Source: Podocnemis expansa (lineage: Eukaryota; Chordata; Testudines; Podocnemididae). From it: DNA of 64,000 nt. Positions 1-16,062 of this stretch are shown in pieces; position 1 is the stretch's first letter; each line of letters starts with the position of its first letter. The translations under genes were made by a program, and so were the position numbers. Below the pieces are notes generated by a model. That model was given only the letters and a program-made list of their open reading frames with translations, had not been told where the DNA came from and ran no database searches. Location of the stretch: the NCBI GenBank assembly GCA_007922195.1, contig ML681963.1, positions 57,271,586 to 57,335,585 of the forward strand. Reading direction: 5' to 3'.

Positions 1-30
1 CTGTGAATGAACAAAGTATACTGTATCTGA

Positions 31-3753
<3,723 letters not shown>

Positions 3754-4645
3754 GGCAGACTATGATCCCATCCCAGGGGCCAGATGTGCTGGGAGCCTTG
3801 GGAGCAATGGCTCTCCTGTGGACGGCTCTCTGCAGCTGGCATTGTAGCCTCAGTGAGGGCTTTCACCTTCCTCTGAGGTACCAGGTCCCAAGCTGAAGGC
3901 AGCATACCAGATTCAGTGGGCCTATGGCCTACTCTGTTATGGCCAATCCCAACTCGTCTCCCAAAAAGACTTATGAGGAAACTGCCCCTCCCTCCCCTGG
4001 GGCATATTAACAGGAACCAGGGAAGGGGGTGGGAGTTAGCTTTTGGAGCCCAGAGCAGGCATTCTCCCTGTAGGAGCAGGTGGGAATGTCCTGTCCATTG
4101 AGCTGCTACTGCCACATCAGGCATTTTGGAGCCTTGCTCTTCCTATTAATCTGCAGCTTGCAAAGACAGAGTAGCATGTGGTCAAATGTATGGCGCTTTA
4201 GGAGGAAACAGTTGTGTGTGAGTAGGTTCTCCAGGGTTGCTCTGAGATGGTGCCATTTGCAGTCTATGTCTGTAACTACATCTTGGTAGAGACTGGTACT
4301 TGTGCTCAATGTCTGATCTGCTCCTTAGCTCTGAGCTGAGCAGCTTGCCTTGAAGTTACCCCAGTCAGCTTCACTTTGACTTGTGAGGAAGCAGCAGGTT
4401 CCGTTTCTGTATTAAAAACCAGTTTCCAGTAGTTGACTCTGCATAGTCATTTTATCCAGAGTTGATTTTTATGGCCTTTCCCTGTCTTGCCTGCCCCTAA
4501 TGAGCTGGCCTTGTGTGGGGAGTGGATTTGCACAACTGCAGGACATCCATTAATCAGAAGTTAATTGTGTCATCTTCTCTCCATTTTGCTTGAAGGGCCT
4601 GGCACTGCATCAAATTTACATGTGACTTTTTTGCATTGTGACAAG

Positions 4646-4900
4646 TTCCAAAGGGGTAGCCATGTTAGTCTAGTTCAAAACAGATGAGGGATCCTGTGGC
4701 ACTTAAAGACTACAAGGAGTCCTGTGGCACTTTGGGACTAACAGATTTATTTTTCGCATGAGCTTTCATGGGAGAAAATCCCACTTCCTCAGATGCTTCG
4801 AAGACTGTCATCTTCATCTGAGGAAGTGGCATTTTCTCTCACAAAAGCTTATGTGAGAAATAAATGTGTTAGTCTTTAAAAGTGCCACAGGACTCCTTGT
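4646..4900 (+). repeat. Fold-back Cry-type SINE in the ZC3H12A 3'UTR
   Basis: Begins with the Pol III head (ttccaaaggggtagccatg...). It continues through the sense body (cacttcctcagatgc), turns at about 4804-4810, and runs back as an antisense body ending in cctgt/actccttgt. The arms at about 4712-4803 and 4811-4900 are closely complementary, so the transcript can form a hairpin of roughly 90 bp with a very short loop. The first few bases of body are also duplicated in tandem near 4690-4725. Confidence 0.85.
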
Positions 4901-6155
4901 CTGTCTTGCTTTGTGGACTCTGGAGCCTCACATCTTGCACGTTTTCCATCAAGCTGTATGTATGTACCAAACTCAGAGAAGAGCAGGCTTTTGCTGCTCT
5001 TCTAAACCCTGGCCCCTCTTTATGCCCTGCCATGGGATCATAGTATAATGCTAAGTAAGAGACCTGTGATATGGTATCTTCCCTTTTGTCATCCCTGTGC
5101 TATAGCTGTGAGGGATCACGACAGTGAAGGGACTAAGGTCCTTTGTACACATGGGTCCACCCTTTTTTGTTGCCACTATTATTCTGGTGACCCTTCCTTC
5201 TCCAAATTCTTGGAAACGTTTGTTTTGTCTCTCCCCGCCCTTCAGACTTGCCACACTACTTGCCCTTTTACTCTTGTATCTTTTCTTTCCCTTAACTCCA
5301 CTACCCCCCACAGAAAATCCAAGTTGCCAGAATAGCCAACCTGTATGGCTTGGTTTATGATGTCAGTTAAGGATATCGTTGATGACTTGTAGATACTGTA
5401 ACTAACATTTTAAGATGTACAGAAACAAATAACTGTAGCAATTGATTCTGGTCCCAGCATTTTATTTAAGGTGCAAAGGAAACTCTTGCACTTGCAGGCC
5501 AGAAGCAGTTGACTTGTTGATACACATTGTATCTGTGTATGTGGTGGTGTTTTTTTAATTATGTCCAGCTTGTGGTTAAGCAAAGGTCCTTCTGTGTGGC
5601 AAACCATGAGAGCAAGAACAGAGCACAGATGTTTGTGAGAACCACACTCCTCAGTGGTGTGTTGGAGGCTATTCTATTCACTGGTTCTTACCACTCATAT
5701 TTGCCAATGGAGGCCTAACCAAATTGGCACCATGTGCCATGGAAACCACAAGGACACAGAAACCCTGTATACCTGGTTAATTATGATACATTACAGAACT
5801 GTAATGTTTCATGTTAGTAAGCAAAATGCTTCTTAATCTTATGTAACCTGATAACTTTGCTTATCTGTAAATTACAGGAAAGATGGTTTTTAATGGTATT
5901 GTCTAGAAACTTGCTTGATAGTCTTTTACTTAGTACTGTTCCTAACTCAGCCATTGTCTGTTCCGGAGTGTTTTCCGGCAGCGTCAGTGGCACTGTATAT
6001 TTGTTCTATTGCAGTCAGCTATTAGACACCTTTTTATACTTAAAGTTGACATTTATTGAAATTTGCTGTGTCACTTGTACTACAGGCTGGCTAGCTAGTC
6101 TCATGGATGAGGCATCCCATGTATATCATAGCAAAGTAAGAACTTGCATTACACA

Positions 6156-6161
6156 AATAAA
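6156..6161 (+). promoter_or_regulatory. Candidate poly(A) signal of ZC3H12A
   Basis: AATAAA followed within about 30 nt by a G/T-rich element, at the end of a long non-repetitive stretch downstream of the stop codon. Confidence 0.5.
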
Positions 6162-7529
6162 ATGCTAGGTTGAATGCATTGTTTGGTCTCTGGTGGCTTT
6201 TTGGGAAGATTTGTGTCTTGACTGGGATTTTTAAGGTGCATACCACAAAGTGCTTGTGGAAAGATGGTTGTGTTGTTGAGACACTAGAGTGAAACATGGC
6301 AAGTCTGCATTCAGTCCCAGCTGTGATGCAATCTCCTTGGGTGATGTTGAGGAACAGCACTTAATCCCTGTGTCTCATCTGTGAAATGGCCACAAGAATT
6401 CCCTTCCTCAGAGGGTGGGGCTGGGTGTGCACATATATGATCATGTTTGTGAGGGTTGGGACCATGTAGGTCTAGTTATTTTATGGTAACAAGTGTGGTT
6501 CTGTCCAGGGAAGTGACTTCTGTTGTGGATTTTTAACCAGGCTGTTTGGGGAAACATCTGCTGTAGTAGTTGGCAGCTATGGGTGATGAGTGCTACCCTG
6601 TTTTTCATTATTTTGGTAGAACTCATGAGGCCTGCTCTTCCTCACGCCTTCCATAAATTCTATAAGCAAATTTAAAAACACCAACTTGCTGGTTGGATCA
6701 GAACACTAAAAGCAATGATACCAGTATTGATTCTCTGCAACTTTGTGATAATCATAAAGAGATGAATGTAAACAGCTGATGCAATCTCTATTAGAGATCT
6801 AGCTGTTCAGTAAATGACTCAATCATGATGCCTCTCTATACGTAATGCTTTTCTGGCAAGGGCCTTTTGTTTCATTATTAGGAGGAAGTCAACTAATATT
6901 CAAATTTCTCCAGGGGAATCTTTCTCCTCCCCACCAAACCCTCTACCATGCAGTACAGTATATTCTTATGTGGCTTTGTAAATTACTTTATGGTCTTTAT
7001 TCCAGTATTTGCACTATTACAGTCAGATGGCTCCTTCCAGTTAATGTGAAATGCACCCCCTTCCCTAAATGGAAGGGAATGAGGTACCTCCTCTTCATCA
7101 AGTAGGCAAATCTGTGTTCTACCGGGAATGGGAGAACGGCAGTGGGGCTGTCACTTGGGCAAGTCACTTTCCACTAGTGGGTAGATGAGCTTGTCAGCAC
7201 TGTCGAGCTTTGGCCAGCCAGTTTGGAAAGTTGCATCAAGAGCATGTGCTCTCTACACTGCTGACCCCAGTTAACTGGCCAAGGTGAAGGCAAAGCCTTC
7301 TAACAAGAATCTGCAGCCTTTGAGCCTTACTGGGTGAAAAGGCTTCATAGGTAAAGTAAAGGATGCCTTTGCAAGTGTAGATTTCACCTGGAAATCAAAT
7401 GCTCCAGCTTCCTCTGATCACAGTAAGCACATCACCATGGTTTTTAAAGGTGACATGAAGAGTCTGAAAGGTGTCCATGGGCAATTGAGATTAGGAACTC
7501 AAATGTCCCTCTACCTTGTTACACTATAG
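6162..7529. other. Intergenic, MIR-like fragment, no gene seen
   Basis: A reversed MIR-type SINE lies at about 6290-6440 (tctgtgaaatggccac core). The remainder is AT-rich unique sequence with only short random open frames. Confidence 0.5.
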
Positions 7530-7714
7530 CAGGGTTGGCCAAACGCATGGACCTCAAGAGCCACACAAGTTGATTACTAAACCTTCGAGAGCCGCACTGA
7601 GGCATATAGCCATATACTTTTACCTACTAAATTGATTTGCTGACGTTCTTCCATAAGCCACACTTTCATTCAAGAGCCTCATGCGGCTCCTGAGCCACAG
7701 TTTGGGCACACCTG
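7530..7714. mobile_element. Non-autonomous hAT (CAGGGTTGGCCAAAC ends)
   Basis: Inverted ends cagggttggccaaac and gtttgggcacacctg. Flanked by 8-bp target duplications cactatag / cactataa (7 of 8 identical). About 185 bp, no coding capacity. Confidence 0.85.
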
Positions 7715-9677
7715 CACTATAATCTGATGATAAGAAAAAGAATCTCTAGCAGCTACCCTGATATTTTACATGCAGCCAGTACTGAGAGTTATACCATCAA
7801 CTCTACTCACAAGCAAACTTTTTTTTTTTTTTTTAAAGCTTATTGTGGGAATCAAGGGTGGGCCTCCAAATGAAATGCCTTCCTAGACAGCTAAAAGCTC
7901 TCACACTGTAGGTACTGGAACCAAACCAAAAACTGACCCATGTGACAAACATGATGGCCAAATCCATAGTCAGTGCAGAAACTCCTAAGTTAGTTTGACT
8001 GCTTGGCAGGGAAGGCAGCTGAGGGTGTTCGGCTTAGGTTGGCTGTAATGGCTTTGGACCTTGCTTTTCCCTTTGTTTCTGCAGCAGATTTTGTAACCTG
8101 GCCTGGCACCAGAGGGAAAGTTTTTCATCAGGTCTGAGCCATGGAACCCTCCCTCTGAAATAGCCTTTGGGCAGCCATGTGGAGATGGGCCTGCAGAGGG
8201 GCAGGACCTTGTGCAGGGTCCCACAGTTGTTCAGGGCCTGAGCTGAGAAGGGGATATTTGTCTCCGAATGCTCTGTCCAGGGCATGCTGCCAATCTGGAA
8301 TTGTTCTGCGTGCCATAGTGCTGGCATTGCTTTTGCCACTCTCCCGCAGACCTTCCAGAGCCACTCCAGGCACATGGAGGTAGCTGTAAGTCAAGATTCC
8401 CCCATCTATTGTTTGTTGGATTCATATGCCTTCCCTCCAGTTCTTTTAAAAGCAATGGGCACCTATTTGAATTGCTGCTTGTGTTGGTTTATTCTAAACT
8501 GCAGGCATGATCATGTCTATCAAAGAAACCTGCCTGATCGTGCCTTCCTCCCCCACCCAAACCCCCTCCACGTTGGTTCTAGCGTGTTCTGCTGTTGTGG
8601 AATTTTTGAGAAACATCCTGTGGCTTACCACTTCCCCTGGGGTAGTGTAGACAGAACCCAGCGCGAGGTTTGTGATCACTCTGCATTTGCATCTTCTTTT
8701 TGATTTAGGCTATCTCCTCCTCTTGCAGTGTGCAGATCTACTGGGGTTAAAAATAGAGGTCACAAGCTCATCAAAACTGTTGTGCCTCAGCTGGATATGC
8801 AGTTGGCTTGGTTTGGAGCTTGTGGTGGGTAAGGGGATATGTTCAGCCCCTAAAATACTGGTCCTGCCAATTATTACACAGCCAGTGACAATGGCACGGT
8901 TGGGGGCTCCTGCCTTTGTTCTGGGAAGCAGGGCCATGGGCAAGAGTCCCAAAGGCAAGGGAACTTCTGTAATGTTGCAGGGCTAGTCTGAGCTCCTCTA
9001 CAGGCCATGGGGCAGTAGACTGCTAGCAAGTGAGGTGAAGCAGAAAAGCAGGGGGCAATCCTGCAACATCCCAGGGCATCATTCTACATGGAAGCAGGGG
9101 GCCAGAGAAAACAGATCAATCAGTTCTGAGCCCTGCAAAGGAAGTACCAGCAGACCCACCAGTCCTCTGTCACTGTTCCAAACATGTGTTCTGTCCTTTG
9201 CCCTGTTGTAGTACTGGTCAGTGTTATTTCATGTGGTCCTGCAGAAACCCCTCTAATCTGAGGGAAGATGACTGTGCTCCGTTCTGCACATTCCCCTTGC
9301 AGAAATGGAGGGGATCAAGAAATTGCTGTTAGAAAAATTAGAGTGGGGGCAAGCTCTCAGAGCTAGTGAGATTGAAAGGATGGAGATTCCTACACCACAG
9401 CCATCAGAAGGGGTCCTAGACTAGTGGACAGCTATTTACTTGGGAGTAAGGAAATGTATGTCACTGGAAAGATAGCTAATTTAAAAGGGATAAAGGTAAC
9501 GTTTGATCACTTGATGCACAGTTAAACCATGGAACTCACCATCATAAAGGATAAATGAGGGCAAGAGCACAGACGGGTTCAAAAAAGGAATGGAGTTATT
9601 TGTGGCAGAAAATGGCATGTAGAACTCAAATAAGAGCTCTGGAAGGGGCAAAAATCCTCATGGTTTAAGCCTTAAAC
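7715..9677. other. Intergenic, no gene recognised
   Basis: Unique-looking sequence with a T-run near 7820. Overlapping short frames on both strands at 8000-9000 show no domain, no homology I recognise and no consistent splice structure. Confidence 0.5.
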
Positions 9678-10248
9678 CCAGTGGGCTGCAGACCCCCGGT
9701 GGACCACAGCTTGGCTCCAGGGGATCCACGGACAGGTAGGGAGCTGGGGCTGGAAGTGCTTCCGGCCAGCCAGCAGGGAGCTTCCCCCAGGCTGGGAGTT
9801 TTAAAAACTCCTGCTCTGAGCACACAAAGCATGCTCAGAGCAGCCTGGGGGACAGCCCAGTGCCCCAGTTCCAGTGGCCAGGTAAAGGGGGGTGGTTGGG
9901 GAGAAGAACCAGTGGGGAGGGTAGCCATGGCCGTGGCAGCTTCCTGCTCCCCAGGCAAGGGCAGGGGGCCATGGCCACAGCGGCCTGGGGAAGGAGGGCC
10001 ATGGCCGTGGTGACTCCTGGCCTGGGGGAAGGGGCCATGGCTGCAGTGGTCTCCCCCAGGCAGGGGGAGGGGGCGATGGCCACAGTGGATCCCGGCCTGG
10101 TGAAAGGGGGCCATTACCACAGGGAGCAGCGGGCCACGTTTTGCCCCCGCGCAGGCCACATTTGCTGTGTGGAGATGCTGCTGGGGGCCACGGACTCTCT
10201 TCCCCCTGCAAAGGGGGTCCCCAGCCTTGAAAAGGTTGGGGACCCCTG
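9678..10248. mobile_element. Degenerate hAT element with internal minisatellite
   Basis: The right end ggttggggacccctg is a typical hAT terminus; the left end is decayed. Flanks ccttaaac (9670-9677) and ccttaagc (10249-10256) agree at 7 of 8 positions. The interior at about 9920-10120 is a GC-rich tandem array with a unit near 50 bp around 'ggggccatggccacag'. Confidence 0.65.
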
Positions 10249-10335
10249 CCTTAAGCTAATCTCTGCATGATTTAGGAAGAAAGCTGTTTAAGGGCAAGTG
10301 TAATACTTTTCTGTGGGGTTTCATGCACTTCTCTT

Positions 10336-11376
10336 GGGCTATCTCTACACTAGAGGGCTCAGGTAGTTGACTTAATAAGGTCGACTATTAAGTTGGCTTA
10401 GAGACAGAGGTGGCTTTTGGGGTATGTGAAGCAGGCGGTACCCTGGGGCCCCATAGCCGTTGCCTCCTTCACCTACCCTTGCTCTTACGGGGTAGTAAGG
10501 GAGTGGGGGGCTGCAACCCGCCAGGCCCAGAAGCTGTGCCACCCACCTGCCCCCTGGCCTTTCTGCAGCGGGGGCAGAGCAGCGCTCCCTGCCTACTCCC
10601 AGCCAGCCGTGCCTCCCCAGGGGGCAGAGAAGTCTGATGTGGAGCTGTGCCATGTGTGGGCAGGGCCCTGGAATGGCCCACTCCAAAGAGTTCAGTCAGC
10701 GTCACCCCAGGCCTGAATAGAGGCTGCCTTGCCCCCAGGCCCTGGATTGGGCCGTTGAGGCCTGGGGTGGCTGGAGGCAAAGTGGCCTAAACTCTTCGGA
10801 ATGAGCTGCTCCAGGGCCCGGTCCCTGCAAGCCACAGCTCTGTGTGGGCTGGTCTCCTCCCTCCCCCAAGGGAAGTGCAGCTGGCTGGGGTTATGCAGAT
10901 AACATTGCTCTGCCCCCGCTGCGGAGACAAGGGGGCAGGCAGATGAGCAGGCAGCTTCTGAGCCTGGCAGTCTGCAGCCCCTCGTTTCCCCCCCCATGGG
11001 AGTTGGGACTGTGGGGGGCTGGGTTAGGGCTGCGGGGGGGACTGGGCCCTGGTGAGGGCAGCAGTAGGGGCCTATAGGGGGCCCCATAAAGGTCCTTCAC
11101 CTAGGGCCCCCATTTGCCTAAGGCTGTCTCTGCTAAGAAAGGCCCCATTCATTTAAGTTGACTTAAGTCAGGGGTCTCATATAAAGGTGACTATTAAATG
11201 GATCCCCTAGCTTAAGTCAACTTAACTTAATAAAGTCAATTTAACCCTTAAAGTTGACTTTAAAGGTGAGAATTATTAAGTCAACTTAAGCAAGTGCTTA
11301 AGTTGACTTAATGAACTCCAAATGTGGCCCTGGAGTTCCTTAAGTCGACTTAAGCCTGTAATGTAGACATACCCTT
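10336..11376. mobile_element. Harbinger-like MITE, TTAAGTCGACTTAA palindromes, with nested hAT
   Basis: Termini gggctatctctacactag and gtagacataccc are inverted matches of the gggtatgtctacact type. The outer parts are filled with repeats of ttaagtcgacttaa and decayed forms (ttaagttgactta). It is interrupted by the GC-rich hAT at about 10405-11132. Confidence 0.65.
10405..11132. mobile_element. Nested hAT of the CAGAGGC family
   Basis: Ends cagaggtggcttttgggg and cctaaggctgtctctg match those of the clean copy at 17143-17715. The flanking octamers cttagaga / ctaagaaa agree at 6 of 8 positions. The GC-rich interior yields long but meaningless open frames. Confidence 0.6.
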
Positions 11377-11472
11377 AGAACTGGGATATTAGACCTTTTC
11401 TGTTCCAGTCTAGCAGGCCTTAGGTGCTGTGTGTTCTGAGCCATGTCTAGCTCTGATAGAGTAAATCCCAAA

Positions 11473-11869
11473 GGCTATGGCTACACTAGCAAACTAGTTC
11501 AAATTAAGGAGCCTTAATTCAAACTAATTTGAAACCTGTCTACATGAAGCTTTGTCTAGTTTGAATTAAAAATTTTTTGTTTGAACTAATTTGTTTGAAG
11601 GGTTAGTTTGAACTAACTGCTTGATTTGAACTAATTTGCATATTTAGTTCAAACTAGCACAATGTAGACATGCTAGTTTGAACTAAGTAAGTGCGAACTA
11701 GCAGTTAGTTTCAGCTGAGTGTGGTTTTTTTTTTTTAGTTTGAACTAACCGCACTTTTTTAGTTTGAACTAAGAAGTTAGTTTGAACTAAAAAAAGTGCA
11801 GCTAATTTGACTAACTATTTAGTTCAGACTAACCAAGTCCAAAGAAAGATTTCAAGTGTAGACACAGCC
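11473..11869. mobile_element. Harbinger-like MITE made of TTAGTTTGAACTAA palindromes
   Basis: Inverted ends ggctatggctacactag and agtgtagacacagcc are flanked by AAA on both sides. The interior is almost entirely iterated agtttgaactaa / ttagttcaaactag motifs in both orientations, giving strong self-complementarity. Confidence 0.75.
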
Positions 11870-11895
11870 AAAATGCCTCGCCAGGGAGACTGGTG

Positions 11896-12032
11896 CTATT
11901 ATCCCCATTTCACAGATGGGGAAACTGAGGCACAGAAAAATGCCAAGACTTGCACAATATCACCTAAACAGGCCAGTGGCAGAGTCAGGAACAAGCCTGG
12001 GTCTCCTAAGTCCCATTCTACTGCTCTGAGTC
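11896..12032 (+). repeat. MIR-type SINE
   Basis: Contains 'attatccccatttcacagatggggaaactgaggcacag' like sequence followed by 'ggcagagtcaggaac...tgggtctcctaagtcc', the diagnostic MIR core and 3' region, in sense orientation. Confidence 0.85.
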
Positions 12033-12489
12033 TGTCCCTTCAAGCACACTGCATCCTGGGCAGTGAGGAGTGGTTGATTCCTCATTAACTGGTGCCAGCC
12101 CTGATCCATTTGCTGCTATGCTTTTTTTGAACAGCAAGTTCCAAAGAGAATTCTTGTCTCATTCATGAGGATGTTTAGAAATATTCTGACATTAATTTGT
12201 GCTAAAGGCAGGAGGGGCAGGCAAGGCCCATGCAGGAATCAAAGGCCGGAAAGACAACATCCAGAAAAGCTGGAGAAGGGGTGTCAGTCTACTTCTCAGG
12301 TTCCAATGACCTAGCAAGGGAGAGCCCCAGGGAAAGGGAAAGGGATGGGGGATTAACCAGACCACCTCTTTCAGCTCAGCAGGACTGCTTGGAAAGCCCT
12401 GTGCATGGTAAACTGTCAGCTGTTTCTGAGAAGCAGTCAAATCCCTATCAGGTATCTGTTCGCCCTGGCCAGCCTGCCTTCCCCCCGGC

Positions 12490-13560
12490 AGCAATTCAGA
12501 GATTTCAAGGCCAGAACAACCACTGTGATCATCCAGTCTGACCCTCTGCAAACCACAGCTGGAGGACTTCTCCGCAACAATTCCTAGAGCAGTGCTGTTA
12601 GAAAAAGCATCCAATCTTGATTTAAAAATTGTCAGTGTTGGAGACTCTACCTGGCCCTTGGGTAAATTTTTTAAATGGTTAATTCCTCTCACTGTTAAAA
12701 CTTGTGCCTTATTCCCTGTCTGAATTTGTCTTGCTTCAGCTCACAGACATTGGATCATGCTACACTTTCCTTTGCTAGACTGAAGAGCTTATTTTCAAAT
12801 ATTTGTTCCCAGGTGGTACCTATTGACAGTAATCAAATCATTGCTTACCTGCTTTTTAAGCTAAGTTGCTTGAGCTCTTTGAGGCCATCACCATAAGGCA
12901 GGTTTCCAGTCCTTTCATCATTCTACGTGGCTCCCTTCTGCATCCTCGCCGGTTGACAAACATCCTTGAATTGTGGGTACCAGAACTGGATACAGGATTC
13001 CAGCAGTGGTTACGCCTGTGCTAAATACATTTTGGCCATAGCATTGCAGTGGTGGTCATGTTTCAGCTGATTATCAGCCACAGCCCCCAAATCTTTTTCA
13101 GAGTCTTTCCTTCCTAGGCCATAGTCCTTGTCCTGTAGGTCTGGATGATGTTCTATGGGTCCTAGCTGTTGACATTTACATTTAACTGTATTAAAACACA
13201 CATTGTTTGCTTGTGCTATACTTATCAAGTGATCCCCATTCTTTGAATCAGTGACCTGCCTACTTCATTATTTACCACTCCCCCAGTTTTTCTGTCATCC
13301 ACAAACTTTATCAGTGATGATTTCATGTTTTCTTCAAGGCCATGGATAATGCTGTTAAACAGTGCTGAGCCAGGAACCTGAGATTGCAGGATCCTACGGG
13401 AAACACACCCACTAGATGATGTTTTCCTGTTTACAGTTACCACGTGAGACTAGTCTTCCATCCATTTGATGTGGGCCAAGTTAATTTAAAATTTTTCAAT
13501 CAAAATAGATGTAAAACCAAGTCCAGTGCTCTCTGGAAGCCTAAGGACATGACAGCAATG
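12490..13560 (-). mobile_element. CR1 LINE fragment, minus strand
   Basis: On the minus strand 13225-13443 encodes a decayed CR1 reverse transcriptase segment with PGSALFNSIIHGLEE and FVDDRKTGG (the family's F-A-D-D-T-K-L-G-G active-site region). Toward 12500 it continues into the CR1 3' region. Truncated and non-functional. Confidence 0.8.
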
Positions 13561-14334
13561 TTATTACCCTACCAACCAAGCTTGTAATCTTACTACTGCG
13601 ACGACAGCAGCAACAGAAAACAAATAGCAAGCAAGTTTGTCAGGCTTGTATCAAGCCATGGTGATAGTGTAATTAATACCTATCCTCCTCTAGGTCTTTA
13701 TTAGTGGAGATTCCCCAGGCCTTTCAATGGTCCTCTGAATTCAATAAGTTCCTGGAGGGGATTTCCCAGCGACCAGAAAGAGGTCAGCTTAGAACTAGCT
13801 TTCCTGACTCTAACATGGGGGTGGAAGATAGAGTCACACCTGCTAGAAATTCATGCTGGTGCTGGCCAGAGATTCCTGCCTGACTCCAGGGCAGAGAAGA
13901 TGGGACCTGGAAGCCTTGTTGTTTGGGCTGTTGTGCCCCTCTTTCATAGGAGCCTTTCCACCTGGTGCCTGAGGAGCTGAGGTACCTTATACAATATTCT
14001 TTGTCTTTAGTGAGGGCCCCTGCATTGACCTCAAAAGATTAAAGGTGCCTGGGAGAACCAGCCATGCCTCAACCCTTTGTCTCCTCACATCTATAATCTG
14101 GGTGGCGGGTGAAGGCATCCATTGAACAATGGAGGAAGGAAGTGAAAATGCAAATGTATCAAAAATATATCCTGCTAGGACAAAAGAACAGCCAGAAGCG
14201 GTCCTGGGTCCAATAAAAGGGAAAGAAATTACTCAAAGGAAGAGGAAATTGGGGAGTGTGTGTGGGTGAGAAAGAAGATATCTAGGAAATCTGTCTACTC
14301 CCATGAACACCTTTTGATCCATCTCTGGGTTCTG
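13561..14334. other. Intergenic, no gene recognised
   Basis: Short unique tract between two CR1 fragments. No coding or RNA gene signal was seen. Confidence 0.5.
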
Positions 14335-14423
14335 TAGAATCATAGAAATGTAGGGCTGGAAAGGACCTAGAGAGGTCATCAAATCCAACCTCTTGGGCAG
14401 AGGTAGGACCAATAAATGTAGAC

Positions 14424-16062
14424 TAGGGGCCTCATGTGGCCTGTCAAGCTGCCTCCTGCCGCCCTGATAACCCCCAGAATGCTGGGGCTCCCACCTCTTG
14501 AACCCTTGGGGTTTTCAAGTGCCAAGCCTCTCCACTGGCAGAGACCTCTGCAGTGGCAGTGCTGCAAGGGTGGAGCCGGCCTAGCCATATCATAGCATCC
14601 CTGTGTCATCAGCGACTGATGAGGAGGAGCCTAACTGCTGCCTGGGAGCTGCCCCACTCGTGTGCAGCAGCTGGTCAAGCAGCTGGAGGAGGCTGGGCCA
14701 TCCAGAGAAGGCTCAGGTGGCGTGGCTCAAAGGAGGATGGCCTGGGCATGTGGGAACAGTTCATGGGGGGATCTGTGCTGGAGCAGTGCCGGCAAGCCCC
14801 ACCACCAGCCACAGTGTAGCCCCCAGGGCTTTCCCCATTGCCAGCCCCAGCACAGCCAGGCCCAAGCAGGAGGGGGATGTTTTCCCCCAGGTGGGCAGGG
14901 TGGTGGTTTCTCTTCCGCCTGCACTGCTGCTGCCAAATTCGGGTGGGCAAGGGATGTTTTCCCCTCTGGTGGCCCAATTGCATCCAAATTTGGGGGAGAC
15001 AGGCAGATGAGGGTTGTTTCCTCCCTCTGCCACTGCGACCCCCACCCCAGCCAAATTCAGGCCAGCAGGCAGCCAGGTGGGCTAGGGTTGTTTCCCCTCT
15101 GTCAGCCCCAGCATGGCTAAATTAGGGTAGGTGGGGGATGTTTCCCCTTCTGCTGTCTCCACTGTGTTCAAATTCAGGCAGGCAGGTGGGTGGGGTGTTG
15201 TTTTCCCCTGTGCCGGCCTCAGTGCAACTAAATTCAGGTGGGCAAGGCAGCCCAACGGTGGCCAGATTCAGGCAGGTGGGCAGGCAGTGGGGTGTTTCCC
15301 CTTCTGCCAGCCCCAGTGTGTCTAAATTTGGGCAAGTGGGGTGGTTGTTTTTCCCACTGCCAGCCCTGGTGCTGCTCCCAGGGTCAGAATGGGGATCCTT
15401 AGTATGGTCCTGGGGAGGACTCTGCCCAGCCCATTTGCAGCCCCATTCCGGGTATGGATGCTCTCCGCCCCTCCTGGCTTGAGGATGCATGCAGACCCCC
15501 TTTTAAAAAAAAGCCAAAAACTTCTAAAGCAATTTTATTTAAAAAACTGAAACCTTTTTTAAAAAATGTAATTTCAATTAAATTTAATTCAGTTTTAATA
15601 AATCAAAGTGCAATTAATTTATTTCAATTAAAATCTATTTGAATTCAACAAATTAAATTTTAATTTAATTAAATTAACTGGTGGTCCTTCAGGGTTTTAA
15701 AAGGTAAGTTTTTGGCCCTCAAACCAAAAAAAGATTGGGAACCACTGATTTATGATGTAAAATTTTAAGTGTGTTTATTTGTTTACTCTTTGTCTTTTTG
15801 ATGATTTTGCCATCTTGAATGAAAGTAATTCTAAAAGTAAATGTGTGGTTTGGCTTTGGAAAGACTGTCATAATTAGCACTGACTTTTCATGTTACAGTT
15901 TCTAAACAGTTAATAAATTGACTTTCACTAGCATACTATATTACTCTTCATTTTTTACTTTACTTCCATATCATTGTATGGAAAGGTTTCAGTAGTGTGG
16001 CCCTCAGGCCAATATCCTAGTCCTCATGCAGCCCTTGAGGTGATTTGAGTTTGAGACCCCTG
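14424..16062. mobile_element. Large hAT (CAGGGGTCTCAAAC family) carrying a minisatellite
   Basis: The left end taggggcctcatgtggcc and right end gtttgagacccctg belong to the same family as the elements at 18504 and 38397. Flanks atgtagac / ctgtagac agree at 7 of 8. The interior contains a GC-rich minisatellite (about 14800-15380), an AT-rich block (15500-15690) and a fragment of another hAT end (gattgggaaccactg). Confidence 0.7.
14800..15380. repeat. Degenerate minisatellite inside a hAT
   Basis: Imperfect tandem units of roughly 60-80 bp. Each has an 'aaattcaggtgggcagg' segment, then a 'ggggatgtttccccttctgcc' like segment and 'agccccag'. It accounts for the overlapping long open frames here, which are not genes. 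Confidence 0.75.

Larger units (their letters stand above)
3754..6180 (+). other. Probable ZC3H12A 3'UTR
   Basis: Follows the stop codon. Apart from the SINE at 4646-4900 it is free of recognisable repeats. The most convincing end is AATAAA at 6156-6161 followed by a T/G-rich stretch (tgtttggtctctggtggc). Earlier weak signals (ATTAAA near 4411 and AATAAA inside the SINE) could give shorter forms. The extent is inferred from signal and composition only. Confidence 0.55.
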
